This document shows positions 56,235 through 64,000 of a DNA stretch of 64,000 nucleotides, one piece after another. The stretch's first letter is position 1, and each line of letters starts with the position of its first letter. A model generated the notes under the pieces. It saw only the letters and a program-made list of their open reading frames with translations, made no database searches and was not told the origin of the DNA. The DNA lies in assembly GCA_033977485.1 (NCBI GenBank), contig CM066988.1:51459649-51523648 (forward strand). Reading direction: 5' to 3'. The position numbers and the translations under genes were made by a program. The DNA comes from Hydrangea macrophylla. Taxonomy: Eukaryota > Streptophyta > Magnoliopsida > Cornales > Hydrangeaceae.

Positions 56235-57413
56235 GTGAGTTTGTAAGCTTATATTGGTGATTCAGATGCCTTGGGAAGTTGGGATTCAATTGCACAGAAT
56301 TTTGTTAACATTGATCATGTTAATTACATTGCCAATATCCTATTACATTGACAATATCCTTACCCAGAAGATACATATGACAAAATTATCAGGTTGCATT
56401 TGCGTACATAAGAACTGTCTTCTCATCAATTAATTTTAGAAGTGTTTGATAGAGTAACCTTCAAACTTGATTTGGAGGAGCGGAAGAAATTCTCTCCATT
56501 TCCTCATTTTTTTGTAACTTGGGTGGAATGAAAGAAGTTTAAACATGCAGCACTGCTCAGTATTTATTATGGTCAGTTTCTCTCCGTGAAGAATGGGGTA
56601 TCTATGTTTTGAGTAATTCTGTGGAAGATAACATTATATTTGAAGATTAGTGCTTGCTGAAATGGATGCTAGTACATAGAGAGAGCTTAATGTGGATATG
56701 TTGCACCCAACATGGAAGAAAGAGTTCGTTGATTTAAGATAGCTTTGACATTAGATTGAAGCTTATTTTCCAAAAAAAAGAAGAAGAAGATATTAGATTG
56801 AAGCTGAATAAGCTCTTTGTAAGCAGAACCTTTAGATCTTTGGTTTTCTGGCACCACAACAATGTGTACGGAAATCACATCACAGAGTATAGCTTGTTGC
56901 TATAACTAGGAGAGTCAACACCAAACAGTTGTTTTTGGTAAATAGTTAAAAATACGACATCTTTGGATTCTGAGAACTTGACCTCTGCTTAAATTTCTAC
57001 AAAGCATTAGCTTCCTTTGTGTTCCGTGTTCCACGTAATACTCGAATAACTTTTCGATATGAATGTCTTTATGGTAGGAACCCCTGCAGATTTGGAAAAT
57101 TGAATTAATAAATGAATCAAAACTGAACCACTGATTGTTTTTTGGCCCAACTATAATTGTCTTAGCTGAATATATCAGCCCCTAAGTAGAGCTGAAAATA
57201 GACCCTATTTTGCTACATTTTTAGCCCCCAAGTAGAGTTGAAAATAGCACCTAAACAGCCCATGTTTTGTTGAGTTTATTTTATTTTCAGCCCATAAATA
57301 GAACTGAAAACCGCCCCAAATAATAAACCCTCTTTTGCAATTGTTATGGATATGAATATGATATCCCTTACAACATCCTATGAACTAATAGAGGTTATGA
57401 CTTTTGATCAACA
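56235..57413. other. No gene recognised
   Basis: AT-rich, possibly intron or 3' flank of the PABP remnant. From 57120 to 57340 a motif with GCCC(A/C)TAA(A/G)TAGA(G/A)CTGAAAA recurs about three times, and a related stretch lies at 59885-59990. Otherwise featureless. Confidence 0.45.
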
Positions 57414-57418
57414 GGTTT

Positions 57419-59395
57419 AGAAGAAATCCAATATTGAGAAGTAATTTCTTGTATTACTCAACCGTAAGGTCCAATATTTATATACAAGCTAGAGAACTAA
57501 AAAGGAAATAAAAATCATAGAAAATAAAATCATATTACAATCAAATCCTTCAACATAAGTGATATCAAATCATGGGATTTGAATGGGATTTGACTAGATT
57601 AAGATATATCTCCAAAGATCCAAATATATCTTCAACACTCCCCCGCAAGTTGAGGCACGGAAATCTTTTGAAGTGTCCAACTTGAAAAATATGGCATCGA
57701 AAAACACCGATGAACCGAATAATAATGCTCTCGAAAAACAACGAGAGCAAATCCCAAACTAGAATGGCATCGGAAAAACCATCGATAGCCATACATGCCT
57801 TTAACATGCCTTTGGGAAGACAGGCACAACACTAATGTTGTGTAAAGAAGACCTTCAATGGGAAAGGCAGTACTAACACTGTGCAAAGAAGACCCTCAAT
57901 GGGAAAGGCAGCACTAATGATATGCAAAGAAGAGAGGCGCGCCACACATAGGCTGTACAAGAGAGAGGAGGCAGCCAATGGCTATGAATTGCACAGGACG
58001 GCCGGCTGGGCTGGCCAAAAGATGCGGACGAGGCTCTAGTGGTCTGACCAACAGCTGGACATGACCGAGAAGGCTGGCCGCAGTTGGATGGGTACATAAG
58101 GGACTAGACAAGGCCCGAGAGAGCTGGCCGGTGAGTGGACAAGGCAGGGAAGGGTTGGCCGGCGGCTGTGTTGGATAAAAGTTAATTTTGGCCATGTTTG
58201 AGGTCAAATAAATGTGGGACCCATTTATAGTTTGAATGGGGTCCTTGTGGATTTATGATCTCCTCCATGAGGAGATGAACTTTCGATATTTTCATGTCCA
58301 AAATCATTATTGAGTGAATGAGAAATTAATCCATTGAATACATATTATTATGTACATGCATGGGAAATGTACATACATGAATGCATTTATTATAATGTAC
58401 ATGCATGGGAAATGTATATACATGAATGCAATTATTCTCATTCATGGATAATGCACACTCATAGATGAATCATGTATATACATGGATGAATCTTTAGATT
58501 CATAATGTACATACATGGATGAATCAACAAATACATAATGTACATCCAATGAATCCTCTCTCTCCTTAGTCCTATATATTTTGAGCTTTCTCCTCAGAAA
58601 TTGAGAGTCAGAAAAACAAGAGTTATTTCCTTCCTTCCAATACTCCTTCTGAGAGAGACACAGAACATAGTTGGTTTGCCAGAGCAGTCGAACACCGTGC
58701 TTGTCTACTGCTGGCTATTGCCACTGTATCCTGGGAGACAGACGCTGGAGATATCCTCAAGCACTCCTGGTGAGGCGGCGAATCTGTTTTAAGGAAACTG
58801 TGAACTATCACAGGCTCGGTTTGATCATTTCTCAGTTTCTATTTTCTTTTAGTCACTGTAATTTTGTTTTCTATAAGTAGTTTCAATATTTGTGTTATCA
58901 GATTATTTCTTATACTGCCTCTCTTTGTAATCCAGAATCTGTTTATGTTTAATATAATTTTTCCAACATGCTGGACAGTGACCATAGGGGCTGCCAAATA
59001 TGCCCTTAAAGCGGCTGAATTAATGGCAGCAGCAGAAGTAATATAAGAGAAGGGACCAAAGGAGTCATAAAGGAAAATTCACAGCAATTCAAAAGGCCGG
59101 ACGGACGGCATAAGGCCGTTCGCCGGAAATGCGGAAGCACTTGAACTTTAGGCCAAATTGACCTGCTTTGATACCAAGAAGAAATCCAATATTGAGAAGT
59201 AATTTCTTGTATTTCTCAACCGTAAGGTCCAATATTTATATGCAAGCTAGAGAACTAAAAAGTAAATAAAAATCTTAGGAAATAAAATCATATTACAATC
59301 AAATCCTTAAACATAAGTCATATCAAATCATGGGATTTGAATGGGATTTGACTAGATTAAGATATATCTCCAAAGATCCAAATATATCTCCAACA
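57419..59395 (-). mobile_element. Miniature non-autonomous LTR element (TRIM/LARD type)
   Basis: Two direct 219-bp LTRs (57419-57637 and 59177-59395), a few percent different, are flanked by 5-bp target duplications GGTTT (57414-57418, 59396-59400). Minus strand: 5' LTR on the right, followed at once by TGGTATCAAAGCAGGT (59176-59161), a near-match to the initiator-Met tRNA complement. The purine tract GCGGGGGAG abuts the 3' LTR. The inside (57638-59160) has no gag or pol and contains a solo LTR (58169-58968), so the original element was only about 1.17 kb. Confidence 0.88.
58169..58968 (+). mobile_element. 800-bp solo LTR nested in the miniature element
   Basis: Termini TGTTGGATAAAAG and TTTTTCCAACA, flanks GGCTG (58164-58168) and TGCTG (58969-58973), a 4-of-5 target duplication. 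A CCTATATATTT box at 58563-58573 and a following leader suggest plus-strand transcription. Left by recombination between the two LTRs of a full element. Short repeats of ATGTACATGCATG(G) at 58340-58540. Confidence 0.78.
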
Positions 59396-59400
59396 GGTTT

Positions 59401-60117
59401 GGGAACTAATGTCCTACATCTATACTTTTTGGGAATTATATATGTTAGTTATAAGTTTATAACACATAGCTACAACTTAGTTATTTTGCTTTTATATGGC
59501 AGTAAGAGGAAGAAACAAGAAATGTGCTGAGGCTTTTGCCAGGAATGGCGACAAAAGGTTTTCCACTTCTAGGTTGGTTGCACTGGAGTCTGACTTACAG
59601 ATTGGTTGCACTGGAGTCTGACTTCCAAACTGATTAAAAAAAACCCACAGTTTTACCTCAATATACTTATGTTCAACATTATTTTTTTTCTAGATGCCCT
59701 TCACTCAAATCCAAATACAAATCCAAGGGTGGCCTTTTTTTGAACTGTAATCCTGGAACATGTTCTGTATTTGATTATTTTGCTCTAATTACTGGAATAC
59801 ATTTGTTACTTTATCTAATCAATTTTTGCTTTGATATTCCGTTGTGCTTCCCACAAAATGTGTTTGAGGAATGTATATACTAATAGCCCCAAAATGGGTC
59901 CGTAAACTACCCCCAATCAGCCCCCTAAAAAGCCCCCAAACATCCCATAAATAGTTCCCAAACAACTAAGCAGCGCTGAAATTGAACTATAAATGCAAAA
60001 TTGGCATTATCTAATCGTTTAATTTCAATTGGACCTCACCTGATAAATTGTTTTGTTGGTTCTTCTTTGCTATATGAACAATTAGAGCTTTCACGTATTG
60101 CTTGCATGATCTTTTCT
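59401..60117. other. Mostly non-coding; tandem 28-bp duplication
   Basis: TTGGTTGCACTGGAGTCTGACTT occurs twice in a row at about 59574-59627. Fragments such as GSKRKKQ near 59500 could belong to the coilin remnant to the right, but this is not certain. The C-rich stretch at 59885-59990 repeats a motif of 57120-57340. Confidence 0.4.
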
Positions 60118-61853
60118 ATCATAACCCTAGTAGAAGTGCTCGGCGGAAGAAGGCCAAGAGGTAATGGTTGCCGGAACTTGTTAAAACTAAAAGTAAATAG
60201 GTACTTTGGCATTTAGGGCTTGTTCTATCTTTCCCTCTATTCAAACAAAGGTATTGTTCAATACTGAACATGGTATAAAAACTTAGACTCGTTTTCCAAC
60301 TCTCCCAACATAACATTTTCCATTGACAACTCGTGGTCATAATTTTTATAGTGAAATGATATAAATCCAGATTCAGAAGAGGGGTGTAAAAAATCTGTTG
60401 CAGAAAAAGGTCTGATGACATTGTTCCCAAACCAAGACAATGATGGGGAAGATGAGGTTGTCCCTGTTGTAATCAGACCTGGACATATTCGCTTTAAAAC
60501 TTTTGGAGAAGGTACAAGTCTCTCATTTTTCTCTCTTAATGCTTGAACACTTTCAAATATGCTTTACTTTAACCTTTTGGTTTTTACTAGATTTTATTTA
60601 TTTGGTTTATTTACCTGTTTGGTTGGCAGGGAGATGGTGTCCAATTGATTATGAACTAATGTTACGCGTCCTCTATCCAGAACTGTCGATTTCTTAGAAA
60701 TCACTATAGCATTTCTAATGTATCATCATTGTTCTGGTGAATGCAGACGATGCTGTCCAGCAAAATCATGCACAAACGATATGTTCCATGTTTTACTTTC
60801 TTTCTCGGAATGTTTCCTTAGATTGTGTCTTTCTTGTCTCAATAATTTAATAATTTTTTATATGATACACATGGTTTTCCAGAGTGAGCGTTCTTTAAGA
60901 CCTGTCTTGATATCTGGCTTACTATTTACCAAATCCTTTTAGTATCTAAATGCTTACATAACAATTATGTTGACAACTCCTAAAATTATTTCCCCAAATA
61001 GCTATATGAGCAACTGCACTTCGTTTATTGTTGTTAGTGTTGTTGAAGAATTGAATCAAAAAGGATTATAGGAACTTAGGAAGAGAGAACAATTGGCCAA
61101 TTTATACATTTAGAGGAGAGGGAGGACCACGAGAAGTCAAATATGAAGGCTTTAGAAACTGATATATCGGCTCAAGGTTGACTTCAAGAGAAAGCAAAAA
61201 ATAATTGGTTTCAGGCATCTTCTTTCTTTCTTTTTTGTTTCTTTGTTGCATTTACCAGAAGGAACGACTATAAAGATGACAACAAAGAATGATCTGACAT
61301 GCCAACCGTTGAGAAGAAGACTGCATTAAATGATCCTGTGGACTTTGAAAAACTAGCACCGTTTACCTATGTTACTCGGACTTGGCATCAACGGTGCCGT
61401 ATCCGTGTCGACGTGGGTATGACAAGGATACCAACATGGGATATGTGTCGGACTTGTTTCGTACCATGTTGGACATGGTTTGCTATAAAAAAAATATAAT
61501 CTAAAGAGGAAAATTGTTTTCTAGACTCAAGTCTTCTTATCATATTTAGATTATTTTTAAACTATGACCCTATTTTAAAAGTATTTAAACTATCACCCTA
61601 TTTTAAAAGTATTAAAATTAAAATGCTTGGTTTTTTTTCTTGCATAATATGCAAAACTATTATATAAATTTATAATATTTACTTAAATATAGACATGTCC
61701 CCGTACCCGTACCCCGTTATGGATCCTTTTTTTTTACCGAGTCCCCTTATCATAATATTTGGGAGTTTGACAAATCCGACCTTCGGATACATCTACGTAC
61801 CCAACACTTGTACACGAGTCTGGGTAACATTGTCACTTACTACTTTACCTAAG
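60118..61853 (+). pseudogene. Coilin gene fragment, disabled
   Basis: Coilin organises Cajal bodies in the nucleus. Recognised parts: 60124-60195 (PSRSARRKKAKR, stop, WLPELVK), matching the Arg/Lys-rich segment of plant coilin; 60353-60511 (NDGEDEVVPVVIRPGHIRF), its most typical motif; possibly 60747-60790 (DDAVQQNHA); and 61259-61853 (NDYKDDNKE, stop, then MPTVEKKT, DPVDFEKLAPFT and, after a transposon, LTTLPKV). Lesions: TAA at 60162-60164, TGA at 61290-61292, and a 465-bp MITE within the last exon (61368-61832). The N-terminal domain, the WNG/KKKGQKWG segment and the Tudor-like end are not found. Confidence 0.78.
61368..61832. mobile_element. Mutator-like MITE in a coilin exon
   Basis: Inverted ends TATGTTACTCGGACT and (inverted) CAATGTTACCCAGACT. 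The flanking nonamers CCGTTTACC (61359-61367) and TCACTTACT (61833-61841) both encode part of Pro-(Leu/Phe)-Thr and differ only by transitions, so they may be an old 9-bp target duplication. The interior has TACCCGTACCCCGT-type stretches common to a widespread plant MITE group. Confidence 0.65.
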
Positions 61854-63359
61854 GTGTGTTCCCTTATGCTTTAATGCTTCTCAAATGCTTCCTTGGATTT
61901 CTTCTCTTAGTTGAGGTTGTGTATGTAGTTTGGCTTCATTTAAGATTTTGTTAAACCTTTTGACAGCTTACTTAGGGACTGCTAAAATAACAAAATTGCA
62001 CACTTCTTTATTATTAACTGATTGTTAATGTCTAGCTTGGGGTTATCTATGCACACACGCGCTCATAGTAGACTACATGTCTTCATGGAATGCACACACG
62101 TGCACATAATGTGCACTGCACACAGCACATGTGCACATCATAGTAGCCCACGTTCACAGCAAGCACGTGTGTAATGCACACATGCACGACAGCGCACAAC
62201 ACGCGCACAAGCAGCACACGTCCACGCGCAATGCATACATTTTTGGTCTAACTTTCTGGTCATCTTTACCCTAGATAAAAATTATTTTAAATTTTTCCTC
62301 AGAACTGCAATATAATATTATATCTCTCTGAGTTATCTTCCCACAGCTGCGAACGGGGCATGATTTGAAGTACCGAGTGAGGAGAAAAGTCCATTTTGCT
62401 AACACACTGTCAGTATGAAAAACTGCTACTTTTTATTCCAAGTTTTATAATTTCAATCTATTTTTGTTCCATAAGATGAATGAATGATCAAACTCTCAAA
62501 ACTACAAAGTTATAGGTCTAGATGTCTTCTTTCCAGAATATTAAGATTTGAATGATTTGGAAGTTTGAGTGAAAATTTGTGGCCAAAATACTACAGCTAC
62601 TGCAAGCTGCCAAAATAACTGTTTTTGAGTTTATTTTAGCTACTGTTTTTAGGCCATATCTCCCAAACGATTTGGGTAAATGTTCTAAAATTTTAAGGGT
62701 AAAAGATTATGAAAAAAAGAACAACTTTCTTATAGAACACCTTTGGATTTTATCGAGAAATCGCAAGAAGATCTCCATGTGAGGATTAGAAAATGAGCTG
62801 TAACTCTTAACCACTGATTGGTAATTAGTCATTGATTTTTACATGTTTGTCATTTTCTGGTTACAATTTGTTCTACTTCTTACCATGTTAATTTCATTTG
62901 TTTGGTAATGGTGTTGTTTTATTGTGGTGCGGGGGATGATGTATGATCTCTATGTTTGGGTCTTCATTGTCTTGTTTTTTTTTTCATTATGTGTTGCTTA
63001 GTTGTTCTCTGTCCACTGTCCAGTGTTTCAATTTTCCTTATTCCTATTGTTTTTTCTTTTTTCTTTTCGGTTGAACTTATTTCTACTTCTGAAAACAGGA
63101 GCATTGATTTTTTTTTTTACAATATGATTTGTTTAAACTAATATGTGATGCCCAATGTTTTGTTTTTAAAATATGAGGTTAAATTGAGGTTTGTATTCAC
63201 TCAATCCCTATATTGTTTCTCGATTTTATAACAAGAATGATTTATTCTTTTTGTGCCCACTTTCGATTCATGGTGGTTATGGAATATAGAAGAAATAGAC
63301 ATTTTCTAACAAAAAAATTCACTTGGGCTAGAAACTGTGCTATATAAAATCTAGGGTAA
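61854..63359. other. No gene recognised; CA-rich simple repeat
   Basis: A stretch at 62045-62235 is dense in CACACACG/GCACACGTGC words, an imperfect simple repeat with many ACGTG-type cores. CCACAG at 62341-62346 could be a splice acceptor followed by an open stretch, but no similarity is recognised. The rest is AT-rich. Confidence 0.4.
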
Positions 63360-63480
63360 ATTACACAAACCTCCCTTGAGGTTTGCCTTAATTACACGGA
63401 CCTCTCTTGAGGTTTCAAAAATTACATGGACCTCCCTCGAGGTTTGTAATTAGGTAACAAAACGCCCCCTCCCCTAACGG
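63360..63480. repeat. Three copies of a palindromic MITE-type unit
   Basis: ATTACAC(A/G)(A/G)ACCTC(C/T)CTTGAGGTTT occurs three times in about 95 bp; each unit holds ACCTCCCTTGAGGT, itself an inverted repeat. It looks like one end of a common plant MITE; the other end was not found before 63731. Confidence 0.55.
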
Positions 63481-63730
63481 TCCGTTAGTTTTTTTTACAT
63501 TAGCCTTCACTGAAATTACAATTACCCCCCCCCCCCCCCCTAATATTATAAAATTGTCATACTAAGCCCCATTTCTCTTATATTTTTGTGCTAATTATAA
63601 AATCCCTTCTCCCTCCTATGTTTCTGGGTTAATTTTTTAGCATTAATTTATATCATTTATACAAAATACATATAAATAGGTCCAAAATTTTTTTCCCCGA
63701 ACAAACATCTGTCAAGCCCCCTCTGTATTA

Positions 63731-64000
63731 ATTTTCTAGATCCGCCCTTACTCCTATACTTCAAAAGTGGACACTTAACCCCTTGTAATTGTGAACTAAA
63801 ATGGAACTATTATGATTTCACTCAAAGAGCGTTAACCCCAAAATTAGCATAACAAAAGGGGTTAAGTGTTTATATTTTTAACCAATTTTAGAATTTTCGT
63901 CAGTTTTAAGTGAAATCATAACATTTCCATTTTAGTCCACAATCACAGGGGGTTAAGTGTCCACTTTTGAATCATAGGGGCATAAGCGGATCTAGAAAAT
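63731..64000. mobile_element. Fold-back element with ~95-bp arms, reaching the window end
   Basis: The left arm begins ATTTTCTAGATCCGC; the right arm, inverted, begins the same way at 64000. The arms share CAAAAGTGGACACTTAACCCC and ACTAAAATGGAA and agree at most positions over about 95 bp. The palindrome may continue beyond the window, so its true end and target duplication are not visible. Confidence 0.7.

Noticed and set aside
60631..60697. Cys-Pro-Ile-Asp-Tyr-Glu after a GCAG, like a motif in Arabidopsis coilin
   Set aside because: The corresponding coilin segment is found at 61330-61365 (DPVDFEKLAPFT), so this short match is probably chance.
62045..62235. ACGTG-rich stretch as a cluster of G-box sites
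   Set aside because: It is an imperfect CA/CG simple repeat with no adjacent gene.

Overview
The window is nuclear DNA of a flowering plant, probably a eudicot; I cannot name the species. It is AT-rich and made mostly of LTR retrotransposons nested in one another. No gene that I recognise in it has an intact reading frame. Three host-gene remnants (SWEET sugar transporter, poly(A)-binding protein, coilin) lie in the right quarter and all are broken.

Layout. (1) 1-3461 is the 5' end of a Ty3/gypsy element (G3, minus strand; 5' LTR 161-3461). It is inserted in the 3' part of a second gypsy element, G1 (3462-14935, minus strand; gag, protease, G-patch linker, RT, RNase H, second RNase H, integrase read right to left; 5' LTR 11940-14935). 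(2) 16070-46587 is a decayed Copia element (CA) with 5-bp target duplications ATAAT. Inside it, flanked by CTAGG, sits a 24.3-kb gypsy element, G2 (20934-45280). G2 in turn carries a truncated second Copia element (CB, 22569-25096), a duplicated integrase block (25100-26376), a ~108-bp tandem array, and two decayed genes on the opposite strand between integrase and 3' LTR (a plant-mobile-domain gene with introns and a second single-exon gene). (3) 46764-64000 holds the host-gene remnants and small transposons: two hAT-like elements, a CACTA-like end, a miniature LTR element with a solo LTR inside it, a Mutator-like MITE in a coilin exon and several fold-back elements.

G1, G2 and G3 belong to one lineage. 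The dual RNase H, antisense genes before the 3' LTR and variable tandem-repeat 3' region point to the Tat group of Ty3/gypsy. Three sequence signals stand out. First, beside the LTRs of G1 and G2 the primer-binding site is extended to 50 nt and matches bases 27-76 of tRNA-Arg(ACG), with G where inosine 34 would be; G3 keeps an ordinary short site. Second, all LTR promoters and both antisense-gene promoters share arrays of a palindromic GGCACTCA/TGAGTGCC motif upstream of a TATA box. Third, each LTR carries a 6-bp hairpin with a GNRA loop whose stem differs between LTRs by paired changes.

The sequence gives an order of events: Copia CA inserted; G2 inserted into CA; Copia CB inserted into the 3' LTR of G2; duplication and deletion then rearranged the left part of G2. 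A MITE entered one CA LTR later, since the other LTR keeps the empty site.
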